A stretch of 64,000 nt of DNA from the NCBI GenBank assembly GCA_038093515.1, contig JBBPSI010000001.1, positions 620,001-684,000 on the forward strand, in the 5' to 3' direction. How positions within the stretch are numbered: position 1 is the stretch's first letter; the number at the start of each line of letters is the position of its first letter. Below are positions 33,733 to 45,909 of the stretch, piece by piece. The position numbers and the translations under genes are program-made. The notes beneath the pieces were generated by a model that was not told where the DNA came from, did not search any database, and saw only the letters and a list, made by a program, of their open reading frames with translations. The stretch is from Butyriboletus loyo (Eukaryota; Basidiomycota; Agaricomycetes; Boletales; Boletaceae).

Positions 33733-36700
33733 ATGTCAAGTTCCCACGGCTCCTGGTTCCAAGATGCTCACTTCCGATTCCGATTCCGAGCGTCCTCCCC
33801 AGCCATGCCCAGGTCGTCCACACCCCGTCCCCGCACTGCGCCAGACACTCCAGAGCTCGCCCGTCCCCTCAACGTCACCGACGCCCTCAGCTATCTCGAT
33901 GCAGTCAAGGTCCAGTTCCAGGATAAGCCCGACGTGTACAACCACTTTCTCGACATCATGAAGGACTTCAAGAGCGAAGTGTAAGTCCCATCCACCTCCC
34001 TGCCCTCCCTGCTACATCCTCCCCAGGATCGACACCCCCGGCGTCATCGAGCGCGTCTCCATGCTCTTCCACGGCAACCCCTCCCTCATACAGGGCTTCA
34101 ACACATTTCTTCCTCCCGGCTACAGGATCGACATTTCCTCCGACCCACGCGACCCAAACGCTATCCGCGTCACCACCCCCTCCGGCACCACAACCCAGTC
34201 CACCAACGCCGCCCCCCCAAAATCCTCCGCCCTCCCTTATCTCCCCTCTCGCGCCATCACTCCCTACCAGCCCCTGGACACCTTTTCCCAAGGTCCTGCC
34301 TCCACCGCCGCTGCAGCCACCTTTCTCGGCGGCCTCGGCGCCAGAAATGTTGCCGGCGAGTTCAACCACGCGATTCAATACCTCAACAAGATAAAGGCAC
34401 GCTACGCCGATGACCCGGATACCTACAAGCAATTCCTCGAGATACTCCAGACATACCAAAAAGAGCAACGTCACATACAGGACGTAAGCCTCGCCCCTCA
34501 ATTCACTACTCTCTCTTCACCCCCCATCCAGTCCCAGGTATATGCCCAGGTTCAGCTCCTCTTCAAGGACGCACTAGACCTCTTGGCAGAATTCAAGGAC
34601 TTCTTGCCCGAGGCTTCCCTCGCCTTTGCTGCTCCCGGCGGTGTCGCCGGCATCCTCCCCCAGCCAACCGTCAGTCCCGGAGTCCCAGCACAGTGGTCCG
34701 ATACCGACAAGGACAAGATCACAAAGAAACCCCTCGTTTCGGCGCCCAAGAAGCGGCGCAAAGGCCCTGAGAAAGATTCCACACCAGTCCCTGCCTCTCG
34801 CTTAATAGTCAGTCGAGTTCGTGCCGTCGACATTATCCTTCACTTCGTAGCTGACACATGCCTCAGGCAAAGAAACCAAAGCATACACACAAGCCCGGAG
34901 AGCCAGATTCGCCTCATTACGCCTCCTATGCGCTACCTCCCCCCTCGCCGCCCCACCCCACTTCTCTCCCTCAAACCCATGTCATGCCACCGCCTCCACT
35001 CTCCCACATGAGCATGTTGCCTCCTGTCATCAACGTACATCACCCCGCAATCCAGACACCCCCCGATGAACTCTTATTCTTTGAACGCGCTAAGCGAACG
35101 TTGGAGAGCAGGGATACTTACGATGAATTCCTCAAGTTGCTCACCCTCTACTCAAAGGACATCATCGATGCCAAAACCCTCGTGGACTTATCCCAGGTCT
35201 TTCTAGGCGACGGTGATTTGCTCGCACAGTTCAGGGATGTACTCCATATCGACGAGCTTAACTCTAGCATCGAACACGGTCCTCCCGGTAGCATTCGCAC
35301 GGGTCCACCAGAACCATTACCCGCGCTTCCGGCAGACGAAGGTGAGGGTCCGAGTTATCGCAAACTACCGGAAAGTGTAAGTCATCCCTACATAAGCTTA
35401 TGAATCAGTCCCTCATCCCGCACGTAGGAGGTCAATCTAGCCTGTTCTAGTCGCGACGAGCTGTGTCGTTCTGTCTTGAATGATATCTGGGTTTCTCATC
35501 CAACGTGGGCATCAGAAGAGGCTGGTTTCATTTCCCATAAGAAGAACTCGTTTGAAGAAGCGCTTCACAAGAGCGAAGAAGAACGACACGAGTATCACGT
35601 CCAACTCGACGCGCTTACCCGCACTATCGCGCTCTTTGAGCCCCTCGGTATGCGCATCGAAGAGATGACCAACGAGGAACGTGCAACGTTCCGGCTCAAG
35701 CCTGACCTTGGGGGATCTAGCAAGAGTATCTATCACCGCACCTTGAAGAAGGTCTATGGACGTGATGCCAGTGCAGAAGTCATTCAGGCCCTGCAGGATT
35801 GCCCCAGTGTCGCAGTCCCGGTTGTGCTCGCACGTTTGAAGGCCAAGGGTGAGGAGTGGCGTCGCATACAACGAGAGTGGAACAAGACTTGGCGTGAGGT
35901 CGACGCCAAAAACTTTTACAAATCTCTTGATCATCAAGGGAACCAATTTAAGCAGAACGACAAGAAACAGATCACAGCCAAGCACTTTGTGCAGTATATC
36001 GAGAGCATCAAAGAAGCTCAAGGACAGACGATTGCGCAACGAGGTCGACCGTCTTTCGCGACAGGCTCAGTAGGGCATCAGCTGGAATTCGACTTTCGAC
36101 AAACGTCCGTATTGCACGATTCACTCCGTCTGGTCTACTCCTTTTTGGATCATTCTCAGGCACAATACAGTCCACCGGAGCGGCGTGCTATCGAGGGCTT
36201 TCTCCGCCAATTCGTGCCTTTGCTTTTCAAGTTTCCGGTACATGAATTCGAAGCTGCGTGCAGTCCTGACGGTTTACAGGACGATGATTTGGAGCAAGAA
36301 GCTCTCAGTAACTCGCGCAGCGGGGGTAGACCAGTAACTGGTCCATCGAGCACGACGGGGGATTTTCGAAGATCATTATTCAAATCATCTCGAGAGAAGT
36401 CTTCCGGGCAAGACACAAGGGACGTAGCTTCCGTAGCCCCAATTTCGCCCCGCTCTTATGGCGATGGCAACTCTAGATGCACAGAAGTGCCCCCGGAAGA
36501 TAATTCTCGCGACATCTGGATTCGCACTAGCCAGGCCTGTACTAATTTCGATGACACCCCGAAGCGCAAACCTTTCTTTGCCAACACGACTATCTATACA
36601 CTGCTATGTTTACTCCAGGTAGCTGATTGGCTTCTCGGCTTGTTTTGGTTACCTAACTTATTCATGCTGCAGTCGATCTATTCCCGGTTGGTCACCTGCA

Positions 36701-37773
36701 AAGACGATGGTGCGAAACATGTGGTGGAGAACCTGAATTCTATGGATAGCAATCCAGTTGCCGTTGAGCTAGGATTAGATGATCCGAATGGCCCCCGTGC
36801 TATCCTTAGACAAGCCATGGAAGCATTGGGAGAGCAGCGACCCGACAGCACACAGGCTCTGGTTTACGTGTACTTTATTGACGCCTGTGAAAAGCTCTTT
36901 GACGGCGAACTCGAGGTCGGTTTATTTGAGGAGCACATGCGATGGTTCTTTGGTAACCAGGTAGGTCCGCTGAGGCCGAATGTCCATACCTGTGGTGCTG
37001 AAACGGTCACATAGGCCTACCTCCTCTTCACGTTGGACAAGCTCATTGCCGCATTTATCAAGCAGGTCTGGGGTGTTTGACGCATGTTGCCGAAATAACG
37101 CTAAGGAAACTCTGATGGAGCAGGTGCAAAGCGTGCTATCAGATAACAAGTCACAGGAGCTATGGATGATGCTCCAAGATGCGCACAAGGTCGAAAGGTT
37201 GACCAACCAGGACATGATCCGGTATCGCCGAGAAGCTGAACGGCACGCGGGATCGGATGAACATTTATATCGCGTTGAATGGGTAGCTGCACGTTTGCCA
37301 ACCGTGGATGGTATACGTTCCTGACTGGAAGTGCACAGGGTCCGGAATCAAAGAAAATGATTATCCAGCTTCTGGAAAGCAACGATCCTAGTGCTGAGGT
37401 AGACCGGTCTGCGGTGGGGCGATGGCGTGAATACATGGACTCGTATGTGATGCGGCAGCCTACGGAATGGATGCCAGAACCCAAGGAGGACGGGCGGAGT
37501 GCACTATTTTTACGAAAGTGGGTGTGTTTGTCGGGGATGTGTTCATTCACTAATCTGATGGACTAAAATAGATGGTTATCGGGAGACGAGTCGACGATTG
37601 GATGCAGTGACATGAGGGTCCGGATCAGTCTGCGCACGTACAAGCTGTTATACGAGGCAGGGACGGAAGACGTGTTCGTCCAGAGACGGAGCAGAGAAGA
37701 AGAGAAGGAAGTGGAGGAGAGGGTGCGGAGACGAGACGAGGAGCGAGGACGATGTCGGCTGCTGCAGGATTGA
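33733..37773 (+). CDS. SIN3: SIN3 transcriptional corepressor
   Basis: Scaffold of the Rpd3/Sin3 histone deacetylase complex. Three paired amphipathic helix domains are in order. PAH1 is [20 protein letters not shown] ... [23 protein letters not shown]2 is [20 protein letters not shown] ... [23 protein letters not shown]3 is [20 protein letters not shown] ... [18 protein letters not shown]. The deacetylase-interaction (Sin3_corepress) region then follows: [54 protein letters not shown] and [14 protein letters not shown]. Then the Sin3a C-terminal domain ([37 protein letters not shown]). A KKRRKG basic stretch lies after PAH2. Introns include 36619-36672 and one spliced VEW to GPESKK. The stop is TGA 37771-37773. 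The N-terminus before PAH1 is short (about 45 aa). Confidence 0.93.
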
Positions 37774-38067
37774 CGATATCGGTTAATTTGAATTGAATTA
37801 TTTTTGGCTGTGCGGAACAATATTACTTAAGGTGGAGGGCATCCCCGCCGTCGATTAGTACCTTTTTCTCGTTCACGTCCTTTTGCTCGACGACGGGCTC
37901 GCCGTCGTCCACGACGCCAGCGTACTAATCCACCGACAGGCGCCGTCGTTTTCGCCACCACCGCGCTATTTTCTTGGTCTCGTTTGACCTCCTCGGCTCG
38001 GCCTCCGCATTAAGCCACGCCCTGTCCGCAAGACTCTCTTGGCACGTCTTCTGTGCTTTCTCGTATC

Positions 38068-39910
38068 ATGGCCAAGCCAAAACATGGCAGATGCGACAAC
38101 CACGCCAGGCCAATCTCTCTCTCCTCCTCCCCAGCTCATCCCCCCCGCCGGCGTTCCTCCCCGCGCCTTCCCTCCCCAGCCGTCCTCTCGGCCCTTGCGG
38201 TCATCGCGACCACCCCTTCCGCAGTTGCAGGTGGCCCTCTCCCGACCCCACCTCCCACATTCCTCTGCCCATTCATCGAACGCGACAACATCATCAACAC
38301 ACCCGTCGCACTTCCCCCGCGAGCGGTCATCTCCACACCACTCCCAGCCATCACACCGACGTCCCATTACCGATCAGTCGCAGACAAATATGTCCAAGGA
38401 TCCGACCGTCTCTGGCGGAAAACTTCCGAGTGGACATTGTACGGCTCAACGGTGGGTCTGATCTTGCCATATCAACCATTTTGTCGGCCTTGACATCTCT
38501 TTCCCCCAGTGTTGCTCGAGTTCGACTACGAGCACTTCTGACATACCTTCGCAACCAAGCACTTCTTCCACGCCCACTTCCGCGCCCACTCCCTCCCCAA
38601 TGCAGTTCGACACATCGGCGCTGCCTGCGGGCTGGGATAACGGGTCCAGCCTCAACTCCACCACAGAAACAACCATCATTCTTGCCCTAGCCATCGTCTT
38701 GGCCGGCTCTATATGTATTTTCATGGTCGCCTGTGTTATTTGGAGAAGGCGGAAGAAAAAGACAAGAGATCTGGAGCGCAAATTCGCTCACAAACGTGGT
38801 GCTGATCACGATCCCCAAGACAACGTGCGGGAACAGGATGCTCGGGGCAAGATGCGAATATGGGCAAGAGCGAGTGCTCGATGGAAGTCCAGTATCCGCC
38901 AATCAGCGCGCCGGCGCCGAAAAAGACCCATGGTCCCTTCTATAGTCAACCGACTGCTATCTCCGACCTTTTCTGATTCACCCCAAGTGTCTCTCGTCGC
39001 ACCGCTTACTTCGTCTCGGGGTTCGTTTGTATCGCAGGAGTTGGATCCATCTACACCGGAAGCCGTCTCGTGTCCCGAAGGTAGCCCGACCGAACCACCT
39101 ACTGTTCTGCACGATCGCCCTCGTTCTGCATCGCCGCCTACCTACGGAGCGTCATTCATTCCCAGATTTTCCCGTCCACCTCCTAACGCCGCCGCATCTG
39201 ATTCGAGTTTGACCCCTTCACCTGACAGTCCACATGCAGTCCGACACAGCGACCTGCCTTCCTTTATAGAAGACGAACCACTCCCCTACATTCCTCCAAG
39301 TGACGGGCATGTTGCCACCGATGACAAGGCGCAGCTTGCGCACATCCGCGAGTTGGCAAGTTCCCCTCCAACCATGGTCGATCCGGCAGGCGCAAGCGCA
39401 ACGCAACCAGTTTCTGCACCAGAATGGCACGAGGTAGAAGTTGACTTGGAGGACTTGGGAATCGACTTGAGTGAAGTACCCATGTCTTTCCACAATTTTG
39501 GTTCGGCCCCCTCCTTTCCCCCGCCCCTCTCCAAGGTCGACGTACCTTTTGGCTATCTGGATGATCACCCTCTCCGTTACGGAGAGGGAGATGACATCCT
39601 AGTTTCTCTCCCCATTCCTGGGCCATCAAGACCTTTACTCGGGGCTTCCCCTAGTGCACCTCCCATCGATGACCCTGGTTTAGAGCCCTCGGCGCCTTGC
39701 TTGGAAGGTGGAGACGATCTATACCAAGATTGGGATGGGGCTTCATCTTACGTCCCTGGGGCTCCTACCGCGGCGGATCTGGATTTTTCTCCTACTTGCA
39801 CGATAGAATCATCCATATCCCCAACTATGTCCTCCGCTTCGCGCGCTTCCTTTCCTTCTATACGGGAGTCTGCTGCCAGGGATAGCATACTCCCTCGATA
39901 TCATCCTTGA
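38068..39910 (+). CDS. Single-pass membrane protein with Ser/Thr/Pro-rich ectodomain
   Basis: Two exons. Exon 1 (ATG 38068) has basic N-terminal residues and a hydrophobic, Ala-rich stretch (PAVLSALAVIATTPSAVAGG) that may serve as a signal or anchor. It ends TLYGST at a GTGGGT donor. After the AG near 38509 it continues as a Ser/Thr/Pro-rich mucin-like stalk, then the sequon NGSSLNSTTE. The transmembrane helix is TIILALAIVLAGSICIFMVA CVIW, with an RRRKKK stop-transfer just after it. The roughly 400-residue cytoplasmic tail is rich in Pro, Ser and Asp with no known domain. The architecture resembles fungal WSC/Msb2-like or Axl2-like surface proteins, but no specific family is recognised. Exon 1 is less secure than exon 2. 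Confidence 0.6.
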
Positions 39911-40150
39911 CATTTTGTGGGCTGTGAGGGACGTTTTAAAGGACTTGTACACTCATGCACAAGTAGCGTACAATATGGTATCACTAATTTTTTTGCGGGT
40001 TGTGCGGTACTTTGGTCATTCGGTGGCATTGGTTTACGGGTGGCTTGATGGTGGCATACCGTACGACAGAAATCTGAGTATACAGATACGTCTTGCTCAC
40101 GGTGTACAAAATCGCGCCGTAATACGAGTCCCTATCTCACCACTACGCTC

Positions 40151-42692
40151 ATGGGCAAGTCTCAAAAGAAACCGACGATGCGCAGGCACAACCCGATGAG
40201 AGTCCCAGACTCACATTTACCCAAGGGCCTTGCATCTGCCGAGTCCGCCTCCACAAAAAAAGAGGCTATTCTACCGATCATTCAAAAGGTATGTCTTCCA
40301 TTCAAGAGATTCTTCGTCTGGTTCAGTAACACGTCCCAGATGGAAAGCCCTGACGGATCTGAACGTAAATGGGCTTGTGTCGCAGTGTCTAACCTTATAC
40401 AAAACGATCCATCCACCCGGAGGTTGCTGCAAGGCAAAAATGTAGTGGGTGCCTTGATAACCCGGCTGTCGGATAGTGAAGAGGAAGTGTGGATTGAAGC
40501 CGCTGGTGCTTTACGGTCTGTCAGATTGCGTCTCTTCGGGCGATCTTTGACATCCTCTAGAAATCTTTGTGTCGATGGAGGATATGACATTTGCGCGGAG
40601 ATGTACAATAAAAACATCCTTGCCCCATTGAGGACATTTGTGCCAAAGGTATGTGCGTGTCAGCGCTGAAGATATCCGCCTCATCGCTTCTCTCACAAGA
40701 TATCTACAACGCTTACTCAATTTCCTGATTCTCCAAGAAATGCCCCGGAAAATGCGAAAAAGGTGGTGTACGAGTTTGCTGACAACGTGATCACTATTTT
40801 GTGGTGCTTGTCGTGAGTACTTTTGCTCCTCCAGACCTGTTATCATTGTCTCAGGATGATCAGGGAGACCTCGAACAAGGCTCTCAATGCCATCAACCAG
40901 ATCAATCTCATTCCGTTCCTGATGTCCTTCTTGTCCTCCCGCGACAAGTTGCCTATATCCACTGTAGTTGCAGCAGGTAGTTCCTTTACTTGTCTCTTCG
41001 CTTTCCACTTGACCAACTAGGTCTCATGCAGCCCAAAGTCTATATGTTCTCACGGACGATAATCAGGCAGCAATACATGAAATTCGTTCTGATGCTGCTT
41101 ATGGTTCATGTCTGTTGGATATAGTGCAATGCAACGAACATGATCCCAAAGGAAAATCAAAAGATCTCTTCAAAGATCGTTTCGAGACTCTCAAAGTCCT
41201 GTGCTGTGGTGAGTTCCTTCGTGTTCGAAGGATATCATAGCCCAACCCAGGAGCCCAGGCATCATGAGAAATGTGTCCCCGCTGCCGCCACCTAGTGCTG
41301 CATCCACCCTCGACGTTAATAACGACCTTCTGCTTCCTGTTCTACGACCTGTCATTTCTTCAGTGTCTTTAGACGGAGTGGCAAAACAGGTTCAAGAACT
41401 TGTAAACCGACAGGTTAGTTATGTCGTGAACCACCGAGTCATCACTGAATGTATGTTCGCCCAAGGCAAATGAACCACCACTCATCGAAAAGTTATCTTT
41501 AAAAAATACACCCAAGTCGGATCACAAGTCACAGACTGAGCTAGATCTCGAGCGGTTAGAAAATAGACTCAGGACAATCCAGCTCGCTCTTGAGATCTTG
41601 ACAGAAACATGTGCAACTTTGCCAGACCCAGTCTCGGGCATCTCGGCCGATGAAAATGACGAAGACGACCTACAAGGTATGAACATTTCGATTCATATTC
41701 GATAACTGGTTAACCTTTTCAGACGAGGACGTGGAGATGGGCGATGACATGTCTTCTGACATGCCGCTAAGCGAAAACATACATCCGCGTGAAGACACGA
41801 AGCGATCTTCTACGGCTCTCCTTCCTGAGCTAGTACGATCTCTTTTAACTTTGGTCCAACCAACATTTCTCTCTTTCTCGTCGGCATCCGACCCATCAAT
41901 TCATCCTCCGACAACCTCTGCGCTCAGTGCCATTCATGTGAACGCTTTCGAATGTCTCAATAATGTATTCCTTTCGTTCTCTGCCTCCCCGAATGCGGCG
42001 CTCGCTGCAGATGAAGATGCGGGACGTGGCGTTTGGTCCGAGATATGGGCCGCACTGCTCAAAGTTGGACTTGACACTGCTCCAGGGCAGGAACGCAAGT
42101 GGGAAATCTGGGAAATTGCCATGGGGGTCCTCTGGGGCGTTGGGAACATCTGGAAAGGCAAGATAGTGAGAGATCCAATTCAATGTACCTCATTATTCTC
42201 AACCATCACAGGTCCCAATTGATCAGCATGTTCAGATCTTGATGAATGTCTGTGAATCGAGTACGGAAGCCCGGGCGCAGGTGAAATGTATCGGTACGCT
42301 AGAATGCCTAGCACAGTACCCTGATTCCATAGAGGCAAATCAAGTACGTTGCGTGGTTCATGTACGCCGAATTGTCCAGTTTACACTGTCCATAGGTGAT
42401 ATCCAGCTATCTATTATCCATCTTACCGACTGCGACCTCGCCATCAACGAAAGGCACTGAGCCTCTCATCCAGGCAGTCTCCGCTCTGATCGGTATATAT
42501 TCGGATGAGAGACTGTCGTACGACATCAATTTTAGGAACGGTAGGTTTCTCGACCGCCTCGTGGAGAGTGTCGATGGGTTGAGGAAGGCGGTGAGAGCAA
42601 TTGATCGTCGAAAGGAACGAGGTTTGAAGCTGAGAGGAGAAGAAGTGCGAGATAACCTGGTGGCATTCATCGAGTACAGAAGGGCACTTTGA
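40151..42692 (+). CDS. SYO1: SYO1/HEATR3-type import adaptor for ribosomal proteins
   Basis: Syo1 (HEATR3 in animals) co-imports Rpl5 and Rpl11 into the nucleus. The start ATG 40151 gives the conserved MGKSQKKPTMRRHNPMRVPD, which includes a basic import signal. ARM/HEAT repeats follow: RKWACVAVSNLIQNDPSTRR, LITRLSDSEEEVWIEAAGAL, RNLCVDGGYDICAEM, AISTVVAAAQSLYVLTDDNQ and AYGSCLLDIVQCNEHD. An acidic internal loop (DENDEDDLQDEDVEMGDDMS) is typical of the family. The C-terminal repeats end GVLWGVGNIWKGKIV, VKCIGTLECLAQYPDSIEAN and LRGEEVRDNLVAFIEYRRAL. Around eight introns. Stop at 42690-42692. Confidence 0.9.
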
Positions 42693-42840
42693 GCTATTTA
42701 AGCACCCACCTACAGGTCGCGAATTAGACTGGTAAATTTGGTTGGCGCAAGGGAGCTGACCTTTCCTCTTAGCCGGTTACCTCGTTGGATAAGTCCCTTC
42801 TTCGTCCCCCAAGACTCCTTCGTGCAGAAGCATCAGCCTC

Positions 42841-43311
42841 ATGGACTCTGACGACGAGACGGTGGACAGTACACGATACAGTCGTGACGAACGACTGCGA
42901 AAAGCATTCGAGACGGCCCCATATCGCTCCTCGACATCCTGCAGTCGGACAAGGCTGAATTCATGATCTACCGAGACCGCTTCTTCGCTAATCTATCTGG
43001 AAAGTCTGGACTACATACTCGAGGATAAACGAGGTCATCCCGTCCTTCGTTCCTAGATGGAACCACACGCGATCGACTTCGTTGCAGACAAGGTTGCAAA
43101 GGAGATGGATGTTATCAAGATTGCGCTCGCATGGCCAATCAACGGCACTACCCCAGATAGCCTCCAGACGTGGGACGCTGATACATTTGTTGGTCCGCTT
43201 GTCGATAATAGGGCCTTAATCCTTGGTCACCTCCTGCGGGCTGCTGCGCAAACGAAACGTGCAAAGGAACACAATGAGATTGTGTCATGTATAACCGTAA
43301 GTTTGCTGTAA
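42841..43311 (+). pseudogene. Degenerate mobile-element-like ORF
   Basis: A discontinuous reading frame. It begins MDSDDETVDSTRYSRDERLR KAFETAPY, shifts by one base near 42920-42930 and resumes LLDILQSDKAEFMIYRDRFF. It then shifts again near 43000 to LDYILEDKRGHPVLRS, meets TAG at 43054-43056, and continues MEPHAIDFVADKVAKEMDVI, NGTTPDSLQTWDADTFVG and LILGHLLRAAAQTKRAKEHN. A GTAAGT donor follows SCIT. Beyond it the reading frame is lost. The text resembles the N-terminal part of multi-copy basidiomycete proteins of the DUF6589 kind, often linked to transposons; this assignment is from memory and weak. Two frameshifts and a nonsense codon make it a pseudogene on any view. Confidence 0.5.
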
Positions 43312-44054
43312 ATTCATCAGGGAGCTTCGTCATATGGGGTGTCCTCATTGATCACCACTGTTTTGATCCCAAACCTCTCACTCTCGAGCACCTGGATCAT
43401 GGTGATACTTGTCCTGTATCATGAGTAGGTATTCGTGGGATAGCCGACCGCCAATCAATGTCGAAGCAGATTGAATTAGCACATCCAGTGAAGCACGCCG
43501 AATCGCCTCAACGTCGCGATGACCTCGCGGTCCATGGCGCTTAGATCGTGTCGTGCTCGACGCGTTTGGGCACAGTGACGAGCCCTCGACGATGAATAGT
43601 AAAATTTAATATGATCTCTTGCCTCATTTGGTCACCAATTACAAAAGCGGACGGCGAGAGATAGATGGTCCGTGCGCGACAGAGTAGCGTATATAAGTCG
43701 AGGACAGACAAGTAAAAGCTTCATACTTACCTTGATGGCGCGTGCCCCTTCATGTACCCGGGTGTGCGGTCCGTTGGGATCTTCCATAGCACGGCGACCC
43801 TGTCCACACAGAGGGTAATCTCGGCTTGTATGGGCTTCGGCTCATGCACTGTCTAAATATTTTCCTGTCCTGCCACGGCCACTCTGGCTGGGCAGGCCGT
43901 CCTTTTTTGCTCCTTTTTTGTCCTAACCCTAACCCTAGTGCATGTAGAGAATTTGACTCGACATTTTGTAATCCAATATTGTTTTACACAACAGAAAGCT
44001 AGTCATATGATTCTAGTTGTCGAACGTGGAATCCAAGTTGGTATGATTGAAAGA
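43312..44054. other. Gene-free stretch ending in telomere-like repeat
   Basis: About 740 bp with no usable ORF, downstream of the degenerate element and containing the CCCTAA-type tract at 43922-43936. It may be the non-coding remainder of an insertion. No long terminal or inverted repeat could be recognised by eye. Confidence 0.4.
43922..43936. repeat. Interstitial telomere-like tract (CCTAAC)n
   Basis: cctaaccctaaccct, roughly 2.5 units of the CCCTAA/TTAGGG telomere repeat used by most filamentous fungi. It sits beside the degenerate element and is preceded by two ccttttttg-like runs. Confidence 0.6.
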
Positions 44055-45518
44055 TCAGTCGTCTTGAATGACATGAGTACTCTAACCAAGAGTCAGTTCT
44101 GATGTGAAAGACTTGGCACGTTTTGAAGGCACACCTTGTTGCTGTCAAATGGATCCATGCCTGCAGCTACTCGGCTGCCTGCAATCAAAGCACTCCAGTC
44201 AATAATGTCCCATTTGTGGGTGCCTGCTAATTTCTGCTCTTGGTGAATGGACCTCGCAGTGACCATACGTTGATGAGCTATATCCACCGCAGGCATCGGA
44301 CAATTAAGTTCAGCAGTCAGACGACGAATGTGCCTGATCAGGGACATCAACAACCGGCAATGCAGCAGAGGACTACCACCAACATTGAATCTTTGATCCC
44401 CCCGTCTATAGAAAACCCGATGGAACCGTCGAAGCGATCGTTCACCATGCGTTCACCGTATGAGATCAAGCTAATGTCTTCCCTAAATCAAGGCGGTCAA
44501 GTTTCAAAGGTATTCGATGCATACCTAGGAGCAGGCATTATATCTACATAGCTTGTCAGATATCGTGTCCAAACCCTCGATAAACATACCTTTGACGAGG
44601 TCATACACGGTATGGGCACCGATTCCCGATTTTTCGCCGAGAGTGAGCGTCTCAGCGAGGAGTTCGTTGGCGCCCATGATCATGCTGTTGCCGATCAGTT
44701 TGATAGTGGGGGCTGAAGGACGAGTGGATAAGGATGTGACAGCGAGATGTTGCGATGTCCCACCTTTCTCAATATTTCCACCTAGGTCGAGGACCTTCCT
44801 ACCGACGCCAGGGACCATCAGATGTGCTACCGTTTTCTTGGATCGGTAGTCACCGCTCATCGCGATCACGAGTTTCCCGGCATCCGCTGCCATGGGAGGC
44901 CCAAAGACCGGAGCTGCCACAAATCTGCACTGCACAAAGCTAGAGATAAGTTTATCGATATCCCCTGAAAATGTCTCATCAGTAGCCATGCATCTGAGTT
45001 GTGGGAGATTACTTGCCAGCGAGTGCAGGATAGATCTTTGACGAGTCAGACGACTGAAAACGGAGAAATCTTGGATAGACGTACCGTGCTGGTGTCGACG
45101 AAAACCTTTGCCGTGGTGGGTGGTGTTTCCTGTGAGTGGGAAATGAGATACTGCCTACTTATCTGTGAAGCAAAGAAACGAGGCATACGGAAAGGGCCTT
45201 TGCGAACGCATTGTATGCGCTTTGCACGGCAGCATCGTTGCCAAGATTGGTAAAGATAACATCACACTCGGTAGCCAATTGAACTAGGCTTGATGCGACT
45301 TTGGCAACCGATGGGCCGACCTGGTCAACAAGTTTCTGTGCCTTGGACAAGGTGCGGTTATACAACAGGACGGGGGCCGTGTTCGATTGCGATCGGCGCG
45401 ATGTGGCGATGTTACGTGCCATAAAGTAGCCCATAGCGCCAAGGCCATACCATCCGATCTTGAGGGGATGAGGACCCGGGGTAGTAGGGCGGGAGAAGGG
45501 GACTTCTCCAGACTGCAT
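44055..45518 (-). CDS. Beta-hydroxyacid dehydrogenase (3-hydroxyisobutyrate / 6-phosphogluconate-like)
   Basis: NAD(P)-dependent oxidoreductase. The start ATG 45518 leads to the Rossmann motif KIGWYGLGAMGYFMARNIAT (GxGxMGxxMA). LLYNRTLSKAQKLVDQVGP and CDVIFTNLGNDAAVQSAY follow. Next is VFVDTSTV in a small exon, FVAAPVFGPPMAADAGKLVI (the substrate-site APVxG), and KLIGNSMIMGANELLAETLT (catalytic Lys of K-L-x-x-N). The C-terminal helical domain ends IIDWSALIAGSRVAAGMDPF. A plain reading stops at 44093. A GTGTGC donor after FDSNK and a branch-like CTGAC plus TTAG acceptor would splice to a short tail, STHVIQDD, ending at 44055; I used the spliced version. The substrate may be 3-hydroxyisobutyrate or another small beta-hydroxyacid. 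Confidence 0.85.
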
Positions 45519-45573
45519 GATAAGGAACTTAGAAACGTCTGGGACGCGGGTGTCTGATATATATGTGTGTAAA

Positions 45574-45589
45574 GTATATATATATATAC
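45574..45589 (-). promoter_or_regulatory. (TA)n TATA-like tract
   Basis: gtatatatatatatac, a perfect palindromic TA run 56-71 nt upstream of the dehydrogenase ATG at 45518. The position suits a core promoter, but a simple-sequence repeat is also possible. Confidence 0.4.
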
Positions 45590-45909
45590 GAGTTGAGAGA
45601 TAAATAGAAAGTTAAATCCCATACGTCGCGTGAGTAGCTTTGATGGTAAGAAAAGACAACACCCACATGGTCAGCAGAAGGTGTCAGTCGCCGTTCAAAA
45701 CTGCCGACAGTCGAAGGGCGTTGGACGCTGCAGTAGCAAACTCCCTCAGTCGCGCCATTATCTACTTCATATGATCACGTGACTAGATAGGAACGACGCA
45801 CGTGATCTGTCCTCAATGGTCGTCGTACGGAGGCAATCAAGTCGTGTCGGCAGACAGTCAAACCTGTTCCTGGTCTGTCAGTTGTCCCTGCCTGCACCCA
45901 ACCAACACC

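Noticed and set aside
32930..33823. 297-codon minus-strand ORF overlapping SHO1 and the SHO1/SIN3 spacer
   Set aside because: It is an alternative frame of SHO1 exons: Arg/Pro/Ser-rich without domains, while the SHO1 frame gives clear TM and SH3 sequence.
43922..43936. True chromosome end
   Set aside because: Only about 2.5 repeat units, with well-ordered genes on both sides; an interstitial site, not a telomere.
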